Assembly (NCBI RefSeq): GCF_000519265.1
Contig: NZ_KI912608.1
Coordinates: 1,793,582 to 1,857,581 of the forward strand
DNA: 64,000 nucleotides
DNA from: Desulfonatronum lacustre DSM 10312
GTDB lineage: Bacteria > Desulfobacterota > Desulfovibrionia > Desulfovibrionales > Desulfonatronaceae
Reading direction: 5' to 3'
The notes under the pieces are model-generated. The model was not told the origin of the DNA and made no database searches. It was given only the letters and a program-made list of their open reading frames with translations. Made by a program: the position numbers and the translations under genes. Shown piece by piece: positions 35,640 to 43,145 of this stretch. Each line of letters opens with the position of its first letter. Position 1 is the stretch's first letter.

Positions 35640-36233
35640 TCAGTTCTGAACGGGAGAAGGCTTGGCCGGAGGAAAATCGCGTTCAAAAATTTCCCACAAG
35701 TGAAGCTGGATTGGAAAGGCGTGCAGCGCGAGGGTGGCGTCCCAGTTGAAGCGCTCCGGGGGCAGGTAGCGGCCCTTGTCCAGGACATGGCGCTCCACCA
35801 GGTCCAGGTCCGGAAAAAACAAGAGATACTCGGTCACGCCGAATTCCTCGTACAGTTGTTTTTTGATCACCGTGTCCTTGAACGCTGTCGCCTTGGATAC
35901 GATTTCAATGACCAGATCCGGAGGCCCCTGGATGGACTTGGGCGTGACCCTGGCCTTGTCGCAAACAATGAACAGGTCCGGCTGAACCACGGTCCGTTCG
36001 TCCAGGACCACGTCCGTGGGGGCGGTAAAGACCGCGCAGGGCGACTTCCCCGCAAGAAGGGATTTTTTGATCTCGAAAAAAAGATTGCCGACCAGAACCT
36101 GATGCCGTGTTGACGGGGCGGGAGTCATGGCAAAGGCCTCGCCATGAATGATCTCCCAGCGTTCCTGGTCCGGCCAGGCCAGATAATCCTGATACGTGAA
36201 TCCGTCGGGTTTCAAAGCGGGCAATGCGGTCAT
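35640..36233 (-). CDS. Uma2-family (DUF820) putative endonuclease
   Basis: A 197-residue protein with the Uma2 pattern: YQDYLAWPDQERWEIIHGEAF, then QPDLFIVCD and PPDLVIEIVSKATAFKD, a PD-(D/E)xK-like core. These proteins are widespread, often in many copies, and of unknown role. It stands alone and tail-to-tail with the ModA-like gene. It marks the start of a region with mobile-type accessory genes. Confidence 0.88.
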   Translation of the reverse strand: MTALPALKPDGFTYQDYLAWPDQERWEIIHGEAFAMTPAPSTRHQVLVGNLFFEIKKSLLAGKSPCAVFTAPTDVVLDERTVVQPDLFIVCDKARVTPKSIQGPPDLVIEIVSKATAFKDTVIKKQLYEEFGVTEYLLFFPDLDLVERHVLDKGRYLPPERFNWDATLALHAFPIQLHLWEIFERDFPPAKPSPVQN

Positions 36234-36541
36234 GGCGCCTCCAGCATAGGGAGCGATCCCAGGAGTCTGAATTGATGATGAGACAAGCTTTAAGCCTAAG
36301 CGCCGGTTGCTTCCTGGTCAAGAAATCGGTGCGGAAGGTTGACCGCCTTGCTTCATGAAAGCGTCCGGACCATGCATGCCTTTTCCGACGATGCCTTCTC
36401 TATCAATACTCTGTGGACGAGAACGAGGGAATCGTGTTCATGCTGACGGTGGATGATCGAAAAGACGCTTACGGATGATCGGCCAACCGGCAAACGAAGC
36501 CTGCTCCGGACCGTCGCGACGCGGGCTCATGACTTTGACTC
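36234..36541. other. intergenic region between Uma2 and the hipA remnant
   Basis: 308 bases with no coding frame, repeat or strong promoter that I can support. Confidence 0.5.
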
Positions 36542-37190
36542 TCATACGTCGCCGAGGCCCTTGTCCCATTCCTTCCCCATGGCCCTGCCCACTGCGGCAA
36601 AGCCTTCAAGGTGCGAGACGCCGTGCGTGAGTTCTTTTTGGGCTTGCCTGACTCCGTGTTTGACTTCTTCCAGGATCATGTCCGCCTGCTTGCGCTGCAG
36701 GCCGCAGTGATGTTCGGCAAAGCGCAGCAGGCGTTTCCGGTCCGGCCATTTTTTTGATCCGTCCAGGGCCAGGGCGTCGTGGGGGAGGTAGGCCGTGGTG
36801 GTCACGATGTCGAAGGTGGGGGCCAGCTTTCCGCGTCTTGCCTCAGGGCTGTCGGAGATCAGGCAAAAATTTTTACGGTGCGCGTCTCCGTTGCGCAGCA
36901 CAACGCTGACGGCGATCATCTTGAACAGGTCGGCAAGGCATTCTCCGAGGCATTCTTGGATGCAGTAGTTCTGGAGCACCTTGGTCAGTTGTTCATAACT
37001 CCCGTGGTACTTCTTCGCGCTGGGCAGGCCCGCCAGGACGCAAAAATCCTCAAATCCCATGTACCGGTCCTGCTCCGTGAGGTCGAATCGTTCGACCACC
37101 AGGAACTTCCCGTTTTTCGAAACCTCCCGGTACGTCGTTTTGGCAGATCGATTTGCTCTTGACGTTGTCCGTGATGTGGATTACTCATAG
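36542..37190 (-). pseudogene. HipA-like toxin kinase, 5'-truncated and frameshifted
   Basis: Only the C-terminal half of a HipA serine/threonine kinase is present. Landmarks are FLVVERFDLTEQDRYMG, NGDAHRKNFCLI (catalytic loop), PTFDIVTTTAYL and a normal end, GLGDV. The open part can start at GTG 37099. However, homology continues upstream as KTTYREVSKNGK, and then as EQIDLPK in another frame, the two joined across a short A-run where one base seems lost. A stop follows and the N-terminal half and HipB partner are absent. The product should be inactive. Confidence 0.75.
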
Positions 37191-37220
37191 CTATAAGTAT
37201 CCACATTGAGGAGGTGCGTT

Positions 37221-37454
37221 ATGCGAACAATTCAGATGACCCTTGATGATAATCTCGTCAAGGCGGTGGATCGTGTTGCAAGGGAACTCCACACGAGTCG
37301 GTCCGCTTTCACAAGAAAGGCTCTACAGGATGCGCTGGAAAAGTATAAAAACGGGCAACTTGAGCTAAAGCATCGACGTGGTTACGAACAATATCCGGTT
37401 GCCGGCGATGAGTTTTCAGTTTGGGAAGCCGAACAGGCATGGGGGGATGGATGA
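37221..37454 (+). CDS. ribbon-helix-helix antitoxin
   Basis: A 77-residue protein beginning MRTIQMTLDDNLVKAVDRVA, a classic RHH (CopG/MazE-type) DNA-binding pattern, with an acidic/aromatic C-terminal tail that should wrap the toxin. GAGGAGG precedes the ATG at 37221. Its TGA overlaps the MazF ATG as ATGA. It should repress its own promoter, which would lie in the short gap before it. Confidence 0.9.
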   Translation: MRTIQMTLDDNLVKAVDRVARELHTSRSAFTRKALQDALEKYKNGQLELKHRRGYEQYPVAGDEFSVWEAEQAWGDG

Positions 37455-37762
37455 AGCACGGGGAAATACGCTGGTATAAATTCGCGGCGCCGGATAAAAA
37501 ACGGCCAGTCCTCATCCTGACGCGCGACAGCGTGTTGGAGTACCTGGGGGAGGTTACTATCGCGCCTATCACAACTACTGTGCGCGATATTCCATCGGAA
37601 GTGTTTCTCTCGACGATTGAGGGTATGCCCAAGGATTGCGCGGTCAATTGTGACCACTTGCAGACTGTTTCAAAAGGTAAAATCGGTCCATTGATCACAT
37701 TCCTTCCCCGAATGAAGATGGTAGAGGTCGGACGAGCAATCCGGTTTGCACTCGACATTTGA
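37451..37762 (+). CDS. MazF/PemK-family mRNA interferase toxin
   Basis: A 103-residue toxin with MKHGEIRWYKFAAPDKKRPVL near the start and GEVTIAPITTTVRDIPSEV in the middle, the PemK/MazF barrel, and the usual CDHLQTVSKGKIG. It should cut mRNA at short specific sites when free of the upstream antitoxin. The start is the ATG overlapping the antitoxin stop. Confidence 0.92.
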   Translation: MKHGEIRWYKFAAPDKKRPVLILTRDSVLEYLGEVTIAPITTTVRDIPSEVFLSTIEGMPKDCAVNCDHLQTVSKGKIGPLITFLPRMKMVEVGRAIRFALDI

Positions 37763-37880
37763 AAATGGAGCTGCCAACCACGATCTTTCAGCGGATCGCA
37801 AAATCGCGCCTGTTGAAGTTGAAGAGCAGCAGTCCAAAATGCCTGCCACATGCCACAAGTAATCGCCAAAGGATCGGCAC

Positions 37881-38060
37881 GTGAGCTTGGTCACGCCCAA
37901 GAAACGGGTCGCTGAGCACGGGGAGGTCTTTCCTCCCGGGTGGATGATCGAGGCGATACTGAAAAAAGGAACACTTCGAGCCAAGAGCAGACCTGACCCC
38001 TCTCCGCGTTCCCTCAAAATACCTCCCACAAGGAATCGCCAGAAATGCACCGGCACATGA
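37881..38060 (+). pseudogene. decayed 5' end of an HGEVFTP-type DNA methyltransferase, copy 1
   Basis: The frame from GTG 37881 starts VSLVTPKKRVAEHGEVFPPG and continues WMIEAIL, which is the beginning of a class of restriction-modification methylases (usual text KKRV-x-DHGEVFTP-x-WMV). Homology ends after about 27 codons, where a full gene would go on for hundreds more. The frame drifts to a stop overlapping the start of copy 2. Confidence 0.6.
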
Positions 38061-38176
38061 GCTTGATCAAGTCCAAGAAACGCGCCGCTGGCCACGCGGA
38101 GGTGTTTCCAGCGTGGATGGTCGAAGCGATGCTTCTCTGTCGCGGAACGACGTTCGTTTCGCGTGGGGTCAGCTAG
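38057..38176 (+). pseudogene. decayed 5' end of an HGEVFTP-type DNA methyltransferase, copy 2
   Basis: The frame from ATG 38057 reads MSLIKSKKRAAGHAEVFPAW then MVEAML, and homology stops there. The about 25 bases before the start also match those before copy 1, so the duplicated unit includes the upstream region. Confidence 0.6.
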
Positions 38177-38255
38177 AAAGGAATCGGCGTCTTGTTGTGT
38201 CGTTTTTGTACGGCACTTTCCTACAAATTCAGAATTGGAAAAAAAGGAAAATTGA

Positions 38256-40049
38256 ATGTTTGGACGGTTTTTTATGATAGGTATGAAGGTGATGTGTATT
38301 CTAGTTGCGCTTTCAAGCAGTGTTTCCTTTGCACAGGATTCAGCAACGGAATTTGACAGACCAGTCATAGGGGTCATTCTTCCTTTTTCCTCAGCCTTTG
38401 AAGACATCGCTTTTGAGCAGCAAAGAGCCATCAATCTGGCTCTTTCAAAGTCGGATGTTCCTGTAAATGTTATCTTCAAAGATGGAGGAGCGGACAAAGA
38501 AAGCGCTGTGCAGGCATTTCATGAGCTTGCGGGACTTGAGGATCGTCCCCTGGCAGTGATCAGCTGCTCCAGCTGGGCTTCTGACGCGATCCATCCCCTT
38601 GCTGCTGAGAAAGGCATATTTCACATCGCCATTGGCAGCGCAGCGTTGAATCGTACCCATTCAGGAAATACAGTCAGGTTCACTCTGGACGCGGCGGATG
38701 AGCAACAGCAGTTGGCTGAGTATCTGTCCTCCTTCGAGAAAATCGCAATACTGGCCATGGACAACGACCTGGGCAAAAGCTGGATTTCCCACATCCGGCA
38801 CAGTTTTTCTGAGCAGGTTGCAGCGACGCATGTGTATGATCCTCAACAGATGGACATCCACGAAAAACTTTCGGAAATACAGTCCATTGATCCAGACATC
38901 CTGGTGCTCATCAGTGCGGGGGAGGCTGCCGGGATTGCCCGGCAGGCCCGAAAAATCGGAATAACCGCGCAATTCGTGGGCACTCGGCCCATTGAACGTG
39001 CGGAACTTCTGGCTGAGCCGGAATACACCAACGGACTTGTCTATACATACCCTTCCTACAATACGAAGCATGAATTTTCCGCCATGTACCGGGGGGAATA
39101 CGGAAGCGATCCCGGATTTTTCGGGGTCGAAGCCTTTGATGCAGTGACCACTCTTTTGCAGATCCTGGACAAGGGGCTTGTGCGGCCGGCTGATCTGTTT
39201 CAGAGCTACGCAGGGCGGAAATTCGTGGGTGCGCTGGGGGAGATTTATTTCACCAGCCATGGAGACGCCAGGTATCCATATCTGTTTAAGCAGATAGTGG
39301 ACGGCCGGTTTCAGGTTGCCGGATTTCAATTTCCCATGCTTCTTGAAAAGACTTCGCAACAGCTTGAAGACATATTCCAGGAAATGGATCAGGATATTGC
39401 ACTGGCTGCCCGGAAGCTTTCCAAAACAGGACTTGCGGGAGAGCCTGCCGCTTCAATACTCCAGGAACTTTACGCAAAAAATCCCCATGCCTACAACTGC
39501 GTTACCGTTGATGCTGAAGGGATAATCGTCAATGTGGCCCCGGACAGGTACCTGGATGTCATTGGAGAGGACATCAGCCAGCAGGAACAGATCGTCCGGC
39601 TGCATTCCACGCGTCAGCCGGTACTCAGTCAGGCCGTAAAGATGGTTGAGGGATTTGTGGGTATTGACCTGGAGCATCCTGTATTCAATCTTGAAAATGA
39701 GTTCATTGGATCAGTCAGCATTTTGGCCAAACCGGATTTTTTCGGGAGCATTATTTCCCAGAAGGTCTCCAATTTTCCCGTGGAAATGTTTGTGATCCAG
39801 AAGGATGGGGTCATGGTCTATGACATCAATGAACAGGAAATCGGCAAAAATGTTTTTCTTGATCCTTTATATCAAACATATCCTTCCCTGCTTGCAGTTG
39901 CTCGCAGGATTGCTGCCGAGCCGGATGGCCGGGGGCGATACCGTTTTCTGGACAAGAACATGCAAGAGGAGGTGGTCAAAAATATCGTCTGGACCACGGT
40001 GGGGCTGCACGGAACCGAGTACCGACTGGCTCTGGCCTTTGAAGAGTAA
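38256..40049 (+). CDS. secreted periplasmic ligand-binding (type 1 PBP) plus Cache-like fusion protein
   Basis: A 597-residue protein with a signal peptide (residues about 8-27). Residues 35-350 resemble a LivK/Peripla_BP_6 binding protein (VIGVILPFSSAFEDIAFEQQ, ISCSSWASDAIHPLAAEKG, FFGVEAFDAVTTLLQILD). Residues about 370-597 resemble a PAS-like Cache/PDC sensor (AYNCVTVDAEGIIVNVAPD, VFVDPLYQ-like end). There is no transmembrane helix, kinase, cyclase or chemotaxis domain after it, so any signalling partner must be separate. The base composition is poorer in G+C than the neighbours, suggesting transfer. The ligand is unknown. Confidence 0.75.
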   Translation: MFGRFFMIGMKVMCILVALSSSVSFAQDSATEFDRPVIGVILPFSSAFEDIAFEQQRAINLALSKSDVPVNVIFKDGGADKESAVQAFHELAGLEDRPLAVISCSSWASDAIHPLAAEKGIFHIAIGSAALNRTHSGNTVRFTLDAADEQQQLAEYLSSFEKIAILAMDNDLGKSWISHIRHSFSEQVAATHVYDPQQMDIHEKLSEIQSIDPDILVLISAGEAAGIARQARKIGITAQFVGTRPIERAELLAEPEYTNGLVYTYPSYNTKHEFSAMYRGEYGSDPGFFGVEAFDAVTTLLQILDKGLVRPADLFQSYAGRKFVGALGEIYFTSHGDARYPYLFKQIVDGRFQVAGFQFPMLLEKTSQQLEDIFQEMDQDIALAARKLSKTGLAGEPAASILQELYAKNPHAYNCVTVDAEGIIVNVAPDRYLDVIGEDISQQEQIVRLHSTRQPVLSQAVKMVEGFVGIDLEHPVFNLENEFIGSVSILAKPDFFGSIISQKVSNFPVEMFVIQKDGVMVYDINEQEIGKNVFLDPLYQTYPSLLAVARRIAAEPDGRGRYRFLDKNMQEEVVKNIVWTTVGLHGTEYRLALAFEE

Positions 40050-40133
40050 GAACCAGACAACTACCAGATGAGCCAGGGCCGTTTTTGCTGGAACGGCCGT
40101 TGGCGTAAAGCGATCTCGTGGCCGGAATCATAC

Positions 40134-40217
40134 CCTGGCCGCCAGACAGCGGCCCCCGCCACATTCCCCCCCCCGCCGACTCCACGATCAACCTTGAGAG
40201 AGAAGCTTCTCGATGCG
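40134..40217 (+). repeat. direct repeat flanking the mod-tunR block, left copy
   Basis: Shares CCTGGCCGC, ACAGCGG, CCGCCACATTCCC, GCCGACTC and CGATGCG, in the same order and orientation, with 44852-44932. Here a nine-C run expands the middle. Confidence 0.5.
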
Positions 40218-40230
40218 TTCCTGTTGATGT

Positions 40231-40248
40231 TATGCTAAAAATAGCATA
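40231..40248. promoter_or_regulatory. candidate operator upstream of modBAC
   Basis: TATGCTA, four A bases, TAGCATA: a perfect palindrome centred about 72 bases before the predicted transcript start. That position fits an activator site. TunR proteins are known to activate mod genes, but I cannot match this to the published 30-bp motif from memory. Confidence 0.5.
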
Positions 40249-40436
40249 GTTGATTCCTTCAGAAAAGCTTCCACATTGGCGCCGAATTCCTGGCAACGAT
40301 ACATAATTGTATGAGTGCATGTTGCAAAAGTGTAGCTTTTTCCAGTGTCTAGGAAATATTCTCAATGATTCCAGGTTTTTATTTTTGGCACACATGATGC
40401 TCTACTCAGGAAAAACAACGAGCAGGAGGAGGGATC

Positions 40437-40733
40437 ATGGGTATTGTTTTGGGCGTTTGTCTTGTGGCCACGGTCTTTGTGGTTTGTGAAATATTGCTGG
40501 GCAATTGCCTGGATAGGTATTCCGACGGAATCTACGGGGAAGCGTCGTGCCGCTTGTCCCGGATTCCGGCAGGGGAAGCGGCTACGAAAAGCCTGCCTTT
40601 GTTCCTGGCAGGTATCGGACTGCCACTGGCTCTGGCCAGCCCTGTCGAGGGATTCCTTTGTCTGCTGATTGCAGCGTCTCTCTGGGTGATAGGCAAGACA
40701 ACCCGTATTCGAATCTGGTCGAACAGTGCCTGA
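40437..40733 (+). CDS. small membrane protein at the head of modBAC
   Basis: A 98-residue protein with an N-terminal helix (GIVLGVCLVATVFVVCEILL) and a second hydrophobic hairpin around LFLAGIGLPLALASPVEGFL. The very strong ribosome site AGGAGGAGG precedes the ATG, and it overlaps modB by eight bases, so it is a genuine first gene of the mod operon. I recognise no family. A role in molybdate transport or in its regulation is inferred from position only. Confidence 0.7.
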   Translation: MGIVLGVCLVATVFVVCEILLGNCLDRYSDGIYGEASCRLSRIPAGEAATKSLPLFLAGIGLPLALASPVEGFLCLLIAASLWVIGKTTRIRIWSNSA

Positions 40734-41403
40734 CGGCTCGTTTCTCTTCCCCCTGCAACTGACCTTGCGCGTGGCTTCCCTGGCCACGCTGTTCGCCCTG
40801 GTGTTCGGGGTGCTGCTGGCCTGGGTGATTCATCGGTTTCGTTTTCCCGGTCGGAACATGCTGGATGCCGTGTTGACCCTGCCCATGGTCCTGCCGCCCA
40901 CGGTGCTTGGCTACTATTTGATCGTGCTGATAGGGCGCAACGGAGTGATCGGCGGCTGGCTGGAGTCGACTTTTGGGATCACCCTGATGTTCACCTGGCA
41001 GGGGGCGGTGATTGCCGCGTCCGTGGTGGCGTTTCCCCTGGTGTTCAAGTCGGCCCGAGCCGCGTTGGAAGGGGTGGGGCAAAAATACGAGAACGCGGCC
41101 CGCACCCTGGGCTGCGGCGAATGGCAAATTTTCTTGCGCGTCTTGCTGCCCATGGCCGTGCGCGGAATCGTGGCCGGAACCATGCTGGCCTTTGCCCGGG
41201 CCATGGGCGAGTTCGGGGCCACCTTGATGGTTGCCGGGAACCTGCCCGGTCGAACCCAGACCATGCCCTTGGCCGTGTACAGCGCCGTGCAGACCGGGAA
41301 CCAAGACTTGGCCAACATGTTGGTGCTTGTCTTGTCCGCCGCCTGCGTGTTGATTTTATGGATTACGGGATCTCTGCTCAAACCCAAATGGGAGGAAAGG
41401 TGA
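40726..41403 (+). CDS. modB: molybdate ABC transporter permease
   Basis: A 225-residue permease with about five helices. The EAA loop is in ARAALEGVGQKYENAARTLGC, and ARAMGEFGATLMVAGN is diagnostic of ModB/CysT-like permeases. The start is GTG at 40726, inside the small membrane protein gene. Its TGA overlaps the modA ATG. Confidence 0.94.
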   Translation: MPDGSFLFPLQLTLRVASLATLFALVFGVLLAWVIHRFRFPGRNMLDAVLTLPMVLPPTVLGYYLIVLIGRNGVIGGWLESTFGITLMFTWQGAVIAASVVAFPLVFKSARAALEGVGQKYENAARTLGCGEWQIFLRVLLPMAVRGIVAGTMLAFARAMGEFGATLMVAGNLPGRTQTMPLAVYSAVQTGNQDLANMLVLVLSAACVLILWITGSLLKPKWEER

Positions 41404-42161
41404 TGCAACGAATTGCCGCCGCCTTGCTGTGTGTTTTTCTGTTTCCTGCCTCGGTCGTGCCGGTCGCGGCTCAGGAGTTGATCGTGTCCGCGGCGGCCTC
41501 GCTGACGGATGCCTTCACTGTGCTCAAGGATGATTTTGAAAAGGAGCACCCTGGAACGCAACTGGTCTTCAACTTCGGAGCCTCCGGGGCGCTCTACCGC
41601 CAGATCGAACAGGGCGCGCCCGCGGACGTGTTCGCCTCCGCGGACATGCGCTGGATGGACGAGGCCATCCGGATCGGGCGCGTTGAATCGATGGAGTCCA
41701 AAGTCTTTGCGCAAAACCGAATTGTCCTGGCCGTACCCAAAAACAATCCTGCCGGGGTCTCGACCCTGAAAGACCTGGAGAGCGCCGGTGTCCGTCGGGT
41801 CGGAGTGGTCACGCCGGACACCAGTCCGGCGGGGAATTATACCAGGCAGTCACTGAAGGACCTGGAACTCTGGGAAGTTCTGGAGCCCAAGTACATCTTC
41901 GCGGAAAACGTGACCCAACTACTGAGCTATTTGCGGCTCGGCGAGGTGGATGCCGGGTTCTTTTTCGCCTCGGACGCGGTCCGGGGGGCGGACGTCGTGG
42001 CCGTGGTCAGGGAAATGCCCATGAAGGAGCCGGCCCTGTTTCCCATCGCCCCGCTCTCCGACAGCAAACAGCCGGACTTGGCCCAAGCCTTCGTGCGCTT
42101 CATCCTTTCCGAGAAGGGACAAGCCGTCCTTTCCGGGTACGGATTCAGCAAAGCGGAATGA
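41403..42161 (+). CDS. modA: molybdate ABC transporter substrate-binding protein
   Basis: A 252-residue periplasmic protein with a signal peptide (to about residue 22, VAAQ). It has SAAASLTDAFTVLKDDFE, NFGASGALYRQIEQGAPADVF and TPDTSPAGNYTRQSL, the oxyanion-contacting Ser/Tyr pattern of ModA. A longer frame upstream is inside modB and lacks a signal peptide. The order B-A-C with 1- and 4-base overlaps shows tight coupling. Confidence 0.94.
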   Translation: MQRIAAALLCVFLFPASVVPVAAQELIVSAAASLTDAFTVLKDDFEKEHPGTQLVFNFGASGALYRQIEQGAPADVFASADMRWMDEAIRIGRVESMESKVFAQNRIVLAVPKNNPAGVSTLKDLESAGVRRVGVVTPDTSPAGNYTRQSLKDLELWEVLEPKYIFAENVTQLLSYLRLGEVDAGFFFASDAVRGADVVAVVREMPMKEPALFPIAPLSDSKQPDLAQAFVRFILSEKGQAVLSGYGFSKAE

Positions 42162-42925
42162 CAATGCTTCTGCGATGCGACATCACGACACGCTTCACCG
42201 GTGATGTCGGCGGTTTTGAGCTGGATGCGTCGTTCCAGGCGTCCTCCACGTCCATCGTTCTCTTTGGGCCGTCCGGTTCCGGCAAAACACTGACCCTGAT
42301 GACCCTGGCGGGATTGCTGGCCCCTCGGTCAGGGCACATCGCGGTCCGAGGCGTCACGTTTTATGACTCCCGGACAGGAGTGAACGTGCCCGCCAGAAAG
42401 CGCAATGTCGGCGTCGTGTTTCAGGACTATGCCCTGTTTCCGCATCTGACTGTCCGGGAAAACGTGGCTTTCGGCCTGAAGCGACCCTTTCGTCCGCTCA
42501 GCACGGAACAGCGGCGAAAGGTGGAGGAACTGCTGGAATTGTTCGGCATCGCCGCTCTTGCCGGACAACGTCCCCATCAATTGTCCGGTGGCCAGCGCCA
42601 ACGCACGGCCCTGGCCAGAGCCCTGGCCCCCAATCCGCGGCTGTTGCTTCTGGACGAGCCGTTCACGGCCCTGGATCAGCCCTTGCGGGCGAAAATGCGC
42701 GAGGAACTGGCCCAAATTCAGAAACGTGTTGACGTGCCCATGGTCATGGTCACCCACGATCTGGCCGATGTGGAGGTCTTTGCCCAAAGCCTGGTGGCTT
42801 TTGGTCACGGACGGGTGTTGGAGGTGCTGGATTATCGGGAGCGTCGCTCCGGTGGTGAAAGCGCGGGAGATATTCTGACTCCGTTGTTTGAGGCGGCCAA
42901 TGGCAATGCCAATGAATCCGGATGA
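42158..42925 (+). CDS. modC: molybdate ABC transporter ATP-binding protein
   Basis: A 255-residue ABC ATPase with Walker A GPSGSGKT, signature LSGGQRQRTALARAL, Walker B LLLLDEPFTAL and H-loop VTHDL. It is shorter than E. coli ModC (about 350) because the C-terminal Mop domain is absent. In this locus Mop-like domains occur in the TunR protein instead. Confidence 0.94.
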   Translation: MTMLLRCDITTRFTGDVGGFELDASFQASSTSIVLFGPSGSGKTLTLMTLAGLLAPRSGHIAVRGVTFYDSRTGVNVPARKRNVGVVFQDYALFPHLTVRENVAFGLKRPFRPLSTEQRRKVEELLELFGIAALAGQRPHQLSGGQRQRTALARALAPNPRLLLLDEPFTALDQPLRAKMREELAQIQKRVDVPMVMVTHDLADVEVFAQSLVAFGHGRVLEVLDYRERRSGGESAGDILTPLFEAANGNANESG

Positions 42926-43145
42926 TGTCCTTTTTCCGGCCTGAAGGCGGGCTTGACTGAAGACTACGGGATCTGCGACGGCAAGACGTCAAGCGTGGAG
43001 CCCTTTGGCTTCGGCATCTTTCCAGCGGAAGACAAAATTCTTACTTTGTGTCACCAGTGCCTTGAGCATAGTGGGCGGTTCATCTCTTCACGTGTCAACA
43101 GCTTTTGAACCATCCCGTAAACTTTTCTACTGATCCCACACCAAA

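Larger units (their letters stand above)
37763..38255. other. non-coding stretch with two methyltransferase remnants
   Basis: 493 bases with no intact gene. Two similar blocks (about 37850-37962 and 38030-38137) are diverged direct repeats, each carrying the decayed 5' end of a DNA methyltransferase gene (listed separately). The last 60 bases form the A/T-rich leader of the next gene. Confidence 0.65.
40050..40436. other. upstream region of the mod operon
   Basis: 387 bases. It contains a run of nine C bases, an about 80-base repeat shared with 44852-44932, a 7-4-7 palindrome at 40231-40248, and a possible promoter (TTGGCG 40276-40281, 18 bases, TACATA 40300-40305). No gene is seen. Confidence 0.6.

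Noticed and set aside
37670-38497. 275-codon minus-strand frame
   Set aside because: Antisense to the methylase remnants and the start of the PBP/Cache gene, without motifs.
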